Positions 7,452-15,006 of a stretch of DNA of 17,748 bases are shown one piece after another. Numbering within the stretch: the stretch's first letter is position 1; every line of letters starts with the position of its first letter. A model generated the notes under the pieces. That model did no database searches. It saw only the letters and a list, made by a program, of their open reading frames with translations, and was not told the origin of the DNA. A program made the translations under genes and the position numbers. The DNA is from an uncultured Roseburia sp. (GTDB lineage: Bacteria > Bacillota > Clostridia > Lachnospirales > Lachnospiraceae), in the NCBI GenBank assembly GCA_947652855.1, contig CANTEO010000054.1:1-17748 (forward strand), written 5' to 3'.

Positions 7452-8123
7452 ATGGAACAATGTAAGGTAGACAATTTATTTGATTTGAAGGAAACGATTG
7501 CGGCTGATCTGCTGCGCGAGGTTACGTATCCCTGGGAGGCGCTAAAGGCAATCGGCGATTTTATCCGCAGGAAGGGCAAGGAATTGAATGAGGATGTCTT
7601 TGAGAAGAGAGGGGAGGACATTTGGGTAGCGAAAAGCTCGAAGGTCGCGCCAACTGCTTGCTTAAATGGCCCGCTTATTATTGACGAGGATGCCGAAATC
7701 CGTCATTGCGCATTTATACGGGGCAGCGCGATTGTAGGCAAAGGCTCTGTCGTGGGCAATTCCACGGAGCTTAAGAACGTCATTCTGTTTAATTCGGTGC
7801 AAGTGCCGCATTATAATTATGTGGGCGACTCGGTGTTGGGCTACAAATCCCATATGGGGGCAGGCTCCATCACTTCTAACGTAAAATCGGATAAGACGCT
7901 GGTTGTCGTGAAAGGCGATGAGGGGCAGATTGAGACGGGCTTAAAGAAGTTTGGCGCGATGCTAGGCGATTATGTGGAGGTTGGCTGCAATTCCGTCTTA
8001 AATCCGGGAACGGTCGTTGGAAGGCATACAAATATCTATCCGCTGTCCATGGTTCGGGGCGTTGTTTCGGCAAATTCCATTTATAAAAATAAAAATGAAG
8101 TGGCTGCGAAAGAGGAGCGGTGA
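7452..8123 (+). CDS. Left-handed beta-helix protein, UDP-GlcNAc pyrophosphorylase-related
   Basis: This is a 223-residue protein. After an N-terminal helical segment (about 1-55, FDLKETIAADLLREVTYPWE) comes a series of imperfect hexapeptide repeats (about 58-205: VWVAKS-like IWVAKS, KVAPTA, LIIDEDAEI, AIVGKGSVVGNSTELKNVIL, YVEVGCNSVLNPGTVVGRHTNIYPLSMV). Such repeats form a left-handed beta-helix as in the acetyltransferase half of GlmU. The N-terminal nucleotidyltransferase domain of GlmU is absent, so it is not the bifunctional enzyme. Similar proteins are annotated as UDP-N-acetylglucosamine pyrophosphorylase-related. An acyl- or acetyltransferase or sugar-nucleotide-binding role is likely, but the substrate is unknown. 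Ribosome site AAAGGAG precedes the ATG. It is probably the last gene of the asd-topB transcript. Confidence 0.85.
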   Translation: MEQCKVDNLFDLKETIAADLLREVTYPWEALKAIGDFIRRKGKELNEDVFEKRGEDIWVAKSSKVAPTACLNGPLIIDEDAEIRHCAFIRGSAIVGKGSVVGNSTELKNVILFNSVQVPHYNYVGDSVLGYKSHMGAGSITSNVKSDKTLVVVKGDEGQIETGLKKFGAMLGDYVEVGCNSVLNPGTVVGRHTNIYPLSMVRGVVSANSIYKNKNEVAAKEER

Positions 8124-8157
8124 CGCAATGACGTGACAGCCATGGAAATCCATTTGC

Positions 8158-8204
8158 AAGGGGCGTTACGCTGCATTCGGAAGGAATGCAGCGTAACGCC
8201 CCTT
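8158..8204. repeat. 21-bp perfect inverted repeat between convergent genes
   Basis: Positions 8158-8178 are exactly complementary to 8184-8204, with a 5-nt GGAAG loop. The arms begin AAGGGGCGTTACG and end CTGCATTC. The repeat lies between the beta-helix gene (rightward, ends 8123) and the PepSY gene (leftward, ends 8256). This is where a bidirectional terminator would be expected, but neither strand has a T run after the stem: AAAAATGAG follows on plus and GCAAATGG on minus. It may act as a roadblock or RNA-stabilising end, or belong to a dispersed repeat family. Confidence 0.8.
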
Positions 8205-8255
8205 AAAAATGAGCCTTGATGCATGAAGCTCGGGGAATGAAATGGCGCTCTCTGT

Positions 8256-8903
8256 TTAGCGTTTCACTTCCCAACTGGTGATTTCGCCGTTGTCTCCATT
8301 GATTTCAAATTCGTATTCCACGCCGTCATAAAAAATTTTGCCTTCGTATTCCGTCCTTCCATGATCGAAGTCGGTCTCAAATTCTACGATGTCATTTTCC
8401 GTGGCTCCTGGGACTTTGGAGAGCGCCAATGCCTTCGCTTCATCTGCGCTGACAGCGCTGCCATTTCCTGTATCTGTTGAGGCATTGCTTTTGGCTTCAT
8501 GGCTGTAGCTTAAGACCTCCCCTGTGGCGGCGTCGATTTCGTAGTCATATTCTGTATTGTCCTTGTCATAAAATTCCACTTCATAGATTTGCCGCCCGTC
8601 TTCATAGTCAAGCTTGCTTTGGATGAAGGAAACTTGCTCTTTTGACAGTCCCGCGTGGCTTAAGGCAGCTTCTTCTGCCAGATCTGACGTTAGATTGGCG
8701 GCTTCGCTGTTGTTTGCAGGGTTTGTGGATGCTGTGGGAGCCGTATCTGTCACTTCTGTATCCTTCCCTGCATTTTTTTCGTCGGATGAGGTTTCCTGCA
8801 CAACATCTATGTCAGTATTTGCAGCGTATTTTTGCTGTGCAGAGCAGCCGCTAAGCAGCAGGGCAGTGAGCGCAAGAAGGCTAAGAACATAATTTCGTTT
8901 CAT
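8256..8903 (-). CDS. PepSY-domain lipoprotein
   Basis: This 215-residue protein is predicted to be exported and lipid-anchored. The signal peptide is MKRNYVLSLLALTALLLSGC, with a lipobox LLSGC and lipidated Cys20. A low-complexity Asp/Thr/Ala/Asn-rich linker follows (about 21-70). Two PepSY-like repeats then occur: one with EEAALSHAGLSKEQ, YEVEFYDKDNTEYDYEID and ATGEVLSYS, and a second with DEAKALALSKVPGATENDIVEFETDFDHG and YEFEINGDNGEITSWEVKR. PepSY domains are thought to bind or inhibit proteases or to serve other envelope roles; the exact function here is unknown. The start is supported by AAAGGAG in the right place on the minus strand. It is separated from the upstream GGGtGRT gene by a hairpin at 9067-9112 and is probably transcribed alone. 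No promoter was convincingly found in 8904-9066. Confidence 0.9.
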   Translation of the reverse strand: MKRNYVLSLLALTALLLSGCSAQQKYAANTDIDVVQETSSDEKNAGKDTEVTDTAPTASTNPANNSEAANLTSDLAEEAALSHAGLSKEQVSFIQSKLDYEDGRQIYEVEFYDKDNTEYDYEIDAATGEVLSYSHEAKSNASTDTGNGSAVSADEAKALALSKVPGATENDIVEFETDFDHGRTEYEGKIFYDGVEYEFEINGDNGEITSWEVKR

Positions 8904-9066
8904 GAAAAAGCTCCTTTCTTTTACGAAGTATTTTCAAATGCCAAATGAAATCTTAAGACGCCTGGTGGGCATATCGTTTTCATTATCTTTTTAGCAGTGT
9001 ATTCCATTTGCAGGATTTCTATGCATTTTGGATTTTTCACATAACGCGTTTGGAAGAACAGAAAGA

Positions 9067-9112
9067 GGTGGCGTAGAGTTCTGTATGGGCTGCATACATT
9101 TTCTACGCCACC
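9067..9112 (-). terminator. Probable terminator of the NifU-like/GGGtGRT unit
   Basis: GGTGGCGTAGA (9067-9077) pairs perfectly with TCTACGCCACC (9102-9112), and an inner TGTATG/CATACA helix extends the hairpin. Read leftward, the stem is followed by the moderately T-rich TCTTTCTGTTCTT. It lies 25 bp past the GGGtGRT stop codon. The weak T run makes it less than canonical. Confidence 0.6.
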
Positions 9113-9137
9113 AATCCTTTAGGAATGTGTCAATTGA

Positions 9138-10148
9138 TTAAAATTTTCCGGCTTTATGCGCCTCTTCAATGGAAACTGCGACAGCGACCGTCGCGCCTAC
9201 CATTGGGTTGTTGCCCATTCCAATAAGGCCCATCATCTCAACGTGAGCCGGAACGGATGAGGATCCTGCAAACTGCGCGTCGGAATGCATACGTCCCATG
9301 GTGTCCGTCATGCCGTAAGAAGCCGGGCCTGCAGCCATGTTGTCTGGGTGAAGCGTACGCCCCGTGCCGCCGCCGGACGCGACGGAGAAATATTTCTTGC
9401 CTTGCTCGTTGCATTCTTTCTTATATGTACCTGCAACCGGATGCTGGAAACGCGTTGGGTTCGTGGAGTTTCCTGTGATGGAGACGCCTACGTTTTCCAT
9501 GTGCATGATTGCCACGCCTTCCTGCACGTCGTCTGCGCCGTAGCATTTTACCGTCGCGCGAAGCCCGTCGGAGTATGCTTTTTCATAAACCACGTTGACT
9601 TTGTTTTCCTGGTAGTCGAATTTCGTCTCAACGAAGGTGAAGCCGTTGATGCGGGAGATGATCTGCGCCGCGTCTTTTCCAAGGCCGTTTAAGATGACGC
9701 GCAACGGCTTCTGGCGCACTTTGTTGGCTTTCTCCGCGATGCCGATTGCGCCTTCCGCGGCGGCGAAGGATTCATGCCCTGCTAAGAAGCAGAAGCACTC
9801 CGTCTCTTCCTCTAAGAGCATCTTGCCAAGGTTGCCATGGCCTAAGCCTACTTTTCTGTGGTCTGCCACGGATCCCGGGATGCAGAATGCCTGCAAGCCT
9901 TCTCCGATTGCAGCGGCGGCGTCCGCAGCCTTTGTCGCGCCTTTTTTGATGGCGATTGCCGCGCCTACGGTGTATGCCCAGCAAGCGTTCTCAAAGCAGA
10001 TGGGCTGGATTTTCTTCACCTGCTCGTATACGTCAAGCCCGGCGTCTTTTGTGATCTTCTCAGCCTCTTCCACGGAGCTGATGCCGTAGCTGCTTAATAC
10101 AGCGTTGATTTGGTCGATTCTTCTTTCATATGATTCAAATAAAGCCAT
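9138..10148 (-). CDS. GGGtGRT family protein
   Basis: This 336-residue protein matches the family named for its motif, here SGGGTGRTLHPDN with GGGTGRT at 259-265. It starts MALFESYERRIDQINAVLSSYGI and is rich in Gly/Ala blocks (WAYTVGAAIAIKKGATKAADAAAAIGEG, AGHESFAAAEGAIGIAEKAN, PMVGATVAVAVSIEEAHKAGKF). It has no signal peptide or membrane helix. The biochemical role of the family is not established to my knowledge. Its gene sits 20 bp downstream of a NifU/IscU-like scaffold gene, a pairing I recall from Clostridia, which suggests a link to iron-sulfur or metal handling (inference). AAAGGAGA precedes the ATG. Two notable Cys (in PICFENACWAY) and others (ETECFCFLAGHESF) could bind metal, but this is unproven. 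Confidence 0.88.
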   Translation of the reverse strand: MALFESYERRIDQINAVLSSYGISSVEEAEKITKDAGLDVYEQVKKIQPICFENACWAYTVGAAIAIKKGATKAADAAAAIGEGLQAFCIPGSVADHRKVGLGHGNLGKMLLEEETECFCFLAGHESFAAAEGAIGIAEKANKVRQKPLRVILNGLGKDAAQIISRINGFTFVETKFDYQENKVNVVYEKAYSDGLRATVKCYGADDVQEGVAIMHMENVGVSITGNSTNPTRFQHPVAGTYKKECNEQGKKYFSVASGGGTGRTLHPDNMAAGPASYGMTDTMGRMHSDAQFAGSSSVPAHVEMMGLIGMGNNPMVGATVAVAVSIEEAHKAGKF

Positions 10149-10168
10149 TGTCTTCGTTTCTCCTTTCC

Positions 10169-10861
10169 TTATTCTGCACGTGGGTCGATAATCTTAGCAG
10201 CGTCCGCCACACGGCCGTACTGTCCCTGCGCTTTCTCCCAAGCGGTGTTCGGATCATCGCCTTTTTTGATGAAGTCAGTCATTTTTCCAAGAGAAACGAA
10301 CTTGTAGCCGATGACTTCGTTGTCAGCGTCAAGGGCGATGCCTGTCACATACCCTTCCGCCATCTCTAAGTAGCGCACGCCCTTTTCCTTCGTCGCGTAC
10401 ATTGTGCCAACCTGAGAGCGGAGGCCCTTGCCTAAGTCCTCAAGCCCTGCGCCTACGGCAAGCCCGTCGTCTGAGAATGCGCTCTGGGTGCGTCCGTAAA
10501 CGATCTGCAGGAACAGCTCCCGCATCGCCGTGTTGATGGCGTCGCAGACAAGGTCTGTGTTTAACGCCTCAAGGATGGTCTTGCCCTGTAAGATTTCTGC
10601 CGCCATGGCTGCGGAGTGGGTCATGCCGGAGCATCCGATCGTCTCCACAAGAGCCTCTTCAATCACGCCGTTCTTTACGTTCAGCGACAGCTTGCAGGCT
10701 CCCTGCTGCGGGGCGCACCAGCCGATGCCGTGCGTGAATCCTGAAATGTCTTCAATTTTTTTGGAATGGACCCATTTGCCTTCTTCTGGAATGGGGGCTG
10801 GCTCATGTTTTGCGCCTTTTGCGACAGGGCACATATTTTCGACTTCCTTCGTGTAAATCAT
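10169..10861 (-). CDS. Iron-sulfur cluster assembly scaffold-like protein (NifU/IscU N-terminal family)
   Basis: This 230-residue protein has an IscU-like core. Visible features are SKKIEDISGFTHGIGWCAPQQGACK (Cys49, Cys56), then VIEEALVETIGCSGMTHSAAMAAEILQGKTI (Cys77), then NTDLVCDAIN (Cys106), which follows the usual order of scaffold cysteines. A C-terminal extension beyond the scaffold core (about 140-230, including GVRYLEMAEGYVTGIALDADNEVIGYKFVSLG) is not part of classical IscU. The likely role is to hold a nascent Fe-S cluster or a metal; no cysteine desulfurase or Suf/Isc gene is nearby. The ATG at 10861 has AAAGGAG at 10870-10876 on the minus strand. It is the first gene of a two-gene leftward unit with the GGGtGRT protein. 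Confidence 0.86.
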   Translation of the reverse strand: MIYTKEVENMCPVAKGAKHEPAPIPEEGKWVHSKKIEDISGFTHGIGWCAPQQGACKLSLNVKNGVIEEALVETIGCSGMTHSAAMAAEILQGKTILEALNTDLVCDAINTAMRELFLQIVYGRTQSAFSDDGLAVGAGLEDLGKGLRSQVGTMYATKEKGVRYLEMAEGYVTGIALDADNEVIGYKFVSLGKMTDFIKKGDDPNTAWEKAQGQYGRVADAAKIIDPRAE

Positions 10862-10926
10862 TTTAAGACTCCTTTCGATTAAACGTTATATAGCCGCAGA
10901 GAACGACACATTCTGCTACTGGATTT

Positions 10927-10955
10927 ATTTTCGCATATTTTTGAGTTTTCGTAAA
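10927..10955 (-). promoter_or_regulatory. Possible promoter of the NifU-like/GGGtGRT unit with overlapping palindrome
   Basis: On the minus strand TTTACG (10955-10950) is followed after 17 bp by GAAAAT (10932-10927), with TG just upstream of the -10. A 10-bp palindrome AAAGCGCTTT (10953-10962) overlaps the -35. Its centre fits the core of a CcpA cre-like site, though the flanks do not. Weak but suggestive. Confidence 0.35.
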
Positions 10956-11002
10956 GCGCTTTTATGGATTTTGCTGGATGGGAAATCAAATATTTTGATT
11001 TG

Positions 11003-11031
11003 TTGACAGCGCTTCTGTTTTCATAGATAAT
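11003..11031 (+). promoter_or_regulatory. Sigma-A promoter of the FG-GAP-like lipoprotein gene
   Basis: A perfect TTGACA (11003-11008), exactly 17 bp, then GATAAT (11026-11031). It lies 51 bp before the lipoprotein ATG and is the best -35 box in the window. Confidence 0.75.
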
Positions 11032-11082
11032 AAATGGGCATCATTGGAGCGGCTTTGCAAGCTTGAAGGAGGAAACTGACAA

Positions 11083-11769
11083 ATGAAAAAAAGAACGTCA
11101 AATTGGAGCGTGGCTGTAACGGTTTTTATGCTGTCCGTCTCCCTCTTGGGATGCCAGTCAAAGGAAGGGGAGGAATCAAAAGATTCTGCCCTGAATGCGG
11201 TTGGCGGGGAAGAATGGAGCGAGACTTTGCGAAACGAAGGGGAGATAAGAGCGGACATTGATGGGGACGGGCAGGACGACCGGGTGAAAATTGACTATGT
11301 GACGCTGGAAGGGAGCCAATACATAGAAAAGTTTGAAGTGTCCCTGGCGGGCAGGGAACGTTCCTTTCTCATTGACCAGACGTATGACGCGTCTTTTGTG
11401 AAGATGGAGCTTTTCGATGTTGACGGGGATCAGAAGGATGAGCTGCTGCTGTTGTTTGACACGCATGGGGGCGGCGGCGAGGGGACGCATGACCTATATC
11501 TGCTGTGGCTGAATGCGGATGAAATCGCAGCGGAAAAAGCCGATCCATTTGTTAAGGGCATAGAGGATTTAGACGCGTCCTGGAGCGTTGACGGTATTTT
11601 TGACATTGAGAAAGAGGGGGAGAAGCTGCTTGCCTATCAATATGTTTGGGGCGACGGCGGGCATTCGGACGTGGTTGGGAACCTGATTTCCACAGTAACG
11701 TATCATAAAGAAGACCATTCATTTTATGCGGAGGAATACAGCCTGGAGGAAGAGGGCGAGATGGATTAG
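11083..11769 (+). CDS. FG-GAP/VCBS-like calcium-loop lipoprotein, hypothetical
   Basis: This 228-residue protein is predicted to be exported and lipid-anchored. The signal peptide runs to the lipobox LLGC (Cys24), and an acidic Ser/Glu-rich spacer follows. Two Asp-rich loops of the FG-GAP/VCBS kind are visible, ADIDGDGQDDRV (57-68) and DVDGDQKDELLLLF (112-125). Each is followed by beta-strand-like sequence, as in repeats that bind calcium and form beta-propeller blades. Two such loops are too few for a full propeller, and the rest (to EYSLEEEGEMD) is acidic and unassigned. Function is unknown; extracellular sensing or adhesion is possible. A strong AAGGAGG site precedes the ATG. It has its own promoter (11003) and terminator (11816), so it is monocistronic. 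Confidence 0.82.
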   Translation: MKKRTSNWSVAVTVFMLSVSLLGCQSKEGEESKDSALNAVGGEEWSETLRNEGEIRADIDGDGQDDRVKIDYVTLEGSQYIEKFEVSLAGRERSFLIDQTYDASFVKMELFDVDGDQKDELLLLFDTHGGGGEGTHDLYLLWLNADEIAAEKADPFVKGIEDLDASWSVDGIFDIEKEGEKLLAYQYVWGDGGHSDVVGNLISTVTYHKEDHSFYAEEYSLEEEGEMD

Positions 11770-11815
11770 GCATTGAGCCGCAGGATGAGAAAATGGCGTT
11801 TCGCAGAATGGGAAG

Positions 11816-11865
11816 ATAAGGCGTAGGGCGCAAGTTAGAAGGGGCGCGCCGCGCCTTATTTTTTT
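11816..11865 (+). terminator. Intrinsic terminator of the FG-GAP-like lipoprotein gene
   Basis: ATAAGGCG (11816-11823) pairs with CGCCTTAT (11852-11859). Inside it GGCGC (11827-11831) pairs with GCGCC (11846-11850). A seven-T run follows directly on the plus strand. The ppdK promoter begins about 40 bp later. Confidence 0.8.
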
Positions 11866-11906
11866 CTGAAATTTTTTGAATATTATTGAAAATGCTGTAA
11901 AAATGA

Positions 11907-11934
11907 TTGATTTCACAGAAAAATATGGTAAAAT
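11907..11934 (+). promoter_or_regulatory. Extended -10 promoter of ppdK
   Basis: TTGATT (11907-11912), a 16-bp spacer, then TAAAAT (11929-11934) with TGG directly upstream, forming an extended -10. Transcription from about 11941 would give a roughly 40-nt leader ending in the very strong GGAGGAG ribosome site (11971-11977). Confidence 0.7.
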
Positions 11935-11982
11935 TAGACTATGTGCAAATGGAGGCATATTATTATTTTAGGAGGAGAAAAC

Positions 11983-14610
11983 ATGGCAAACAAATGGGTG
12001 TATCTTTTCAGCGAAGGCAACGCAAGCATGAGGGAGCTGCTAGGGGGCAAGGGGGCGAACCTGGCGGAGATGACGAGCCTTGGGCTGCCTGTGCCGCAGG
12101 GATTTACGATTACGACGGAGGCCTGCACGCAGTATTATGAGGACGGGCGTGAAATCAATCCTGAGATTCAGGGGCAGATTAATGAATATATTGTGAAGAT
12201 GGAGGAGATTACGGGCAAGAAATTTGGCGATAAGGAAAACCCGCTCCTTGTCTCGGTTCGTTCCGGCGCAAGAGCCTCCATGCCGGGCATGATGGACACC
12301 ATCTTAAATTTGGGCCTGAATGAGGAAGTGGTCGGCGTGATTGCGGAAAAATCGGGCAATGCGCGTTGGGCATGGGATTGCTATCGAAGGTTCATTCAGA
12401 TGTACTCCGACGTCGTGATGGAGGTTGGGAAGAAGTATTTTGAAGAGCTGATTGATAAAATGAAGCAGGAGAAAGGCGTTACGTTTGACGTGGATCTCAC
12501 GGCGGAGGACTTAAAGGAGCTGGCGGGGCAGTTTAAGGCAGAGTACAAAGCGAAGATTGGGCAGGATTTCCCGGACGATCCGAAGGAGCAGCTGATGGGC
12601 GCGGTCAAGGCGGTGTTCCGCTCTTGGGACAACCCGCGCGCGAATGTGTACCGCCGCGACAATGACATCCCCTATTCCTGGGGAACGGCAGTCAATGTGC
12701 AGAGCATGGCGTTTGGAAATATGGGCGACGACTGCGGCACTGGCGTTGCGTTCACGAGAGATCCGGCGACGGGAGAGAAGAAGCTGATGGGTGAGTTTTT
12801 GATCAATGCCCAGGGCGAGGACGTGGTGGCCGGCGTCCGCACGCCGATGCCGATTGCGCGGATGGAGGAGGAGTTTCCAGAGGCGTTCGCGCAGTTTAAA
12901 GAGGTTTGCCAGAAGCTGGAGAGCCATTACAGGGATATGCAGGATATGGAATTCACAGTGGAGAATAAGAAGCTTTATATGCTGCAGACGCGCAGCGGCA
13001 AGCGGACGGCGCAGGCTGCCTTAAAGATTGCGTGCGACCTGGTGGATGAGGGGATGCGCACGGAGGAAGAGGCGGTTGCGATGATTGACCCCAGGAATCT
13101 GGACACGCTTCTGCACCCGCAGTTTGACTCTGTGAAATTAAAGGAGGCGTCTCCGGTCGGCAAGGGCCTCGGCGCGTCCCCGGGAGCGGCATGCGGCAAG
13201 ATTGTCTTTTCAGCGGAGGATGCCGAAAGCTGGAACGAGAGAGGGGAAAAGGTCGTGCTGGTGCGGCTTGAGACTTCCCCGGAGGATATTACCGGGATGA
13301 AGGCGGCGCAGGGCGTCTTGACGGTGCGCGGCGGCATGACGAGCCATGCGGCGGTCGTGGCGCGCGGCATGGGGACCTGCTGCGTCTCCGGCTGCGGCGA
13401 CATTAATATGGACGAAGAGAATAAGCGCTTTACGCTTGCCGGGAAAGAGTACCATGAGGGCGACGCGATTTCGATTGACGGCACGACGGGAAATATTTAC
13501 GATGGGATTATCCCGACGGTGGACGCCACGATTGCGGGAGAGTTTGGAAGGATTATGGCATGGGCGGATAAGTTCCGCAGGCTGAAGGTGCGCACGAACG
13601 CGGACACCCCGGCGGACGCGAGGAAGGCGCGTGAGCTTGGGGCGGAGGGCATCGGCCTTTGCCGCACGGAGCATATGTTTTTTGATGAGGACAGGATTGC
13701 GGCGTTCCGTGAGATGATCTGCTCCGACACGGCCGAAGAGCGCGAGGCCGCGCTTGAGAAGATCCTGCCTTACCAGCAGAGCGATTTTGAAAAGCTGTAT
13801 GAAGCTTTGGAGGGCAACCCGGTGACGATCCGGTTCTTGGATCCGCCATTGCATGAGTTTGTCCCGACAGAGGAGGAGGACATTAAGAAGCTTGCGGACG
13901 CGCAGGGCAAGTCTGTGGAGGAGATCAAGTCGTTGATTTCGTCGCTGCATGAGTTTAACCCGATGATGGGGCATAGGGGATGCCGCCTTGCTGTGACGTA
14001 TCCGGAAATTGCAAGAATGCAGACGAAGGCAGTCATCCGCGCTGCGCTCAATGTGCAGAAGGCGCATCCTGAATGGAAGATGAAGCCGGAGATCATGATT
14101 CCATTGAGCTGTGAGAGGAAGGAGCTTGCGTATGTGAAGAAAACCGTTGTGAAAACAGCGGACGCGGAGATTGCTTCGGCTGGAATTGCCCTGGACTATG
14201 AGGTTGGGACGATGATTGAGATTCCACGCGCGGCCCTTACCGCGGATGAGATTGCAAAAGAGGCGGATTTCTTCTGCTTTGGCACGAATGACTTAACGCA
14301 AATGACGTTTGGCTTCTCCAGGGACGACGCAGGAAAATATCTGGGCGCGTATTATGACGCAAAGATTTTAGAGTACGATCCGTTCGCTAAGCTGGATCAG
14401 ACGGGCGTTGGAAAGCTGATGGAGATGGCGATTAAGCTTGGCAAGCCGGTCAATGAGAAGCTTCATGTGGGCATCTGCGGGGAGCATGGCGGCGATCCGT
14501 CTTCGGTGGAGTTCTGCCATAGGATTGGGTTGGATTATGTGTCTTGCTCGCCGTTCCGGGTGCCAATTGCAAAATTGGCGGCGGCGCAGGCGGCAATTAG
14601 CAGCAAGTAA
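11983..14610 (+). CDS. ppdK: Pyruvate, phosphate dikinase
   Basis: This 875-residue cytosolic enzyme reversibly interconverts pyruvate, ATP and phosphate with PEP, AMP and pyrophosphate. In many anaerobes it serves glycolysis or gluconeogenesis. Domain order is visible. An N-terminal ATP-grasp region starts MANKWVYLFSEGNASMRELLGGKGANLAEM and includes SVRSGARASMPGMMDTILNLG. The swivelling phospho-His domain carries GGMTSHAAVVARGMGTCCV, with His455 at the position of the catalytic His of the C. symbiosum enzyme. The C-terminal PEP/pyruvate TIM barrel carries GLCRTEHMFF, FGTNDLTQMTFGFSRDD and HVGICGEHGGDP (catalytic Cys at 832). The ATG at 11983 is chosen because GGAGGAG precedes it. An upstream in-frame ATG at 11941 overlaps the transcription start. 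GC-rich codon use matches the other core genes. Confidence 0.97.
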   Translation: MANKWVYLFSEGNASMRELLGGKGANLAEMTSLGLPVPQGFTITTEACTQYYEDGREINPEIQGQINEYIVKMEEITGKKFGDKENPLLVSVRSGARASMPGMMDTILNLGLNEEVVGVIAEKSGNARWAWDCYRRFIQMYSDVVMEVGKKYFEELIDKMKQEKGVTFDVDLTAEDLKELAGQFKAEYKAKIGQDFPDDPKEQLMGAVKAVFRSWDNPRANVYRRDNDIPYSWGTAVNVQSMAFGNMGDDCGTGVAFTRDPATGEKKLMGEFLINAQGEDVVAGVRTPMPIARMEEEFPEAFAQFKEVCQKLESHYRDMQDMEFTVENKKLYMLQTRSGKRTAQAALKIACDLVDEGMRTEEEAVAMIDPRNLDTLLHPQFDSVKLKEASPVGKGLGASPGAACGKIVFSAEDAESWNERGEKVVLVRLETSPEDITGMKAAQGVLTVRGGMTSHAAVVARGMGTCCVSGCGDINMDEENKRFTLAGKEYHEGDAISIDGTTGNIYDGIIPTVDATIAGEFGRIMAWADKFRRLKVRTNADTPADARKARELGAEGIGLCRTEHMFFDEDRIAAFREMICSDTAEEREAALEKILPYQQSDFEKLYEALEGNPVTIRFLDPPLHEFVPTEEEDIKKLADAQGKSVEEIKSLISSLHEFNPMMGHRGCRLAVTYPEIARMQTKAVIRAALNVQKAHPEWKMKPEIMIPLSCERKELAYVKKTVVKTADAEIASAGIALDYEVGTMIEIPRAALTADEIAKEADFFCFGTNDLTQMTFGFSRDDAGKYLGAYYDAKILEYDPFAKLDQTGVGKLMEMAIKLGKPVNEKLHVGICGEHGGDPSSVEFCHRIGLDYVSCSPFRVPIAKLAAAQAAISSK

Positions 14611-15006
14611 TATACTGGAAGCTGGTGATTTTGCAAAATAATTTTTTCTTCATCGCAAAATTTATTTTTCGCTGAGACGGAACCCAGAACTCAATAGAAA
14701 TGAATCATAACGAGGATCTTGACAGACTGTACTTTCAAGATCCTCTTTTTCTCTTTTTTGGAGAAGCGAGGGAGAGAATGGTTTTTCTTTTTTGATGGTG
14801 GTGGAGTGAGGCAAAACTGACGCCCTTTTGCCGTGGTCAGAGAAATTTCCAGACGAATGAAGGAAAATATGCCATTGAAAGATGGCGTGGTTTTAACCCT
14901 TAGTGTTTGACGAGAAAAAGATATGTGAAAAGCTGAATTGAAAAAAGCGCTTAATATATATCAGTATGTTGCGAAATGTCATAGAATGTATGCAAAGAAA
15001 GATATC
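14611..15006. other. Gene-free junction between the core region and the AT-rich accessory region
   Basis: About 400 bases with no supported gene. The left third is a T/A-rich tail of the ppdK transcript ending in the terminator at 14712-14759. The remainder holds small inverted repeats. GGCAAAA/TTTTGCC (14810-14816 with 14826-14832) is mutually exclusive with CTGAC/GTCAG (14817-14821 with 14836-14840), and GCCAT/ATGGC lies at 14871-14875 with 14882-14886. No convincing promoter is seen: a TTGACG at 14907 has no -10 at normal distance. No tRNA, integrase or direct-repeat att site was recognised. Confidence 0.6.
14712..14759 (+). terminator. Intrinsic terminator of ppdK
   Basis: GAGGATCTTG (14712-14721) pairs perfectly with CAAGATCCTC (14736-14745) over a 14-nt loop. 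It is followed by a run of 14 bases that are all T except for two Cs (14746-14759). It ends the core-gene region. Confidence 0.9.

Noticed and set aside
7452..8123. GlmU
   Set aside because: Only a beta-helix part is present; the N-terminal uridyltransferase domain is missing and the length is far too short.
13210..14067. 285-codon minus-strand frame opposite ppdK
   Set aside because: Antisense shadow of ppdK in GC-rich sequence; Arg-rich and without domain features.
14626..14680. Terminator formed by ATTTTGC ... GCAAAAT just after ppdK
   Set aside because: The stem is weak and A/T-rich with a long loop. The hairpin at 14712-14759 is far better.
14938..15006. N-terminal extension of the nuclease from TTG 14938
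   Set aside because: The extra 23 residues look unstructured, there is no ribosome site before the TTG, and the FokI-like similarity begins well after the ATG at 15007. It cannot be excluded.
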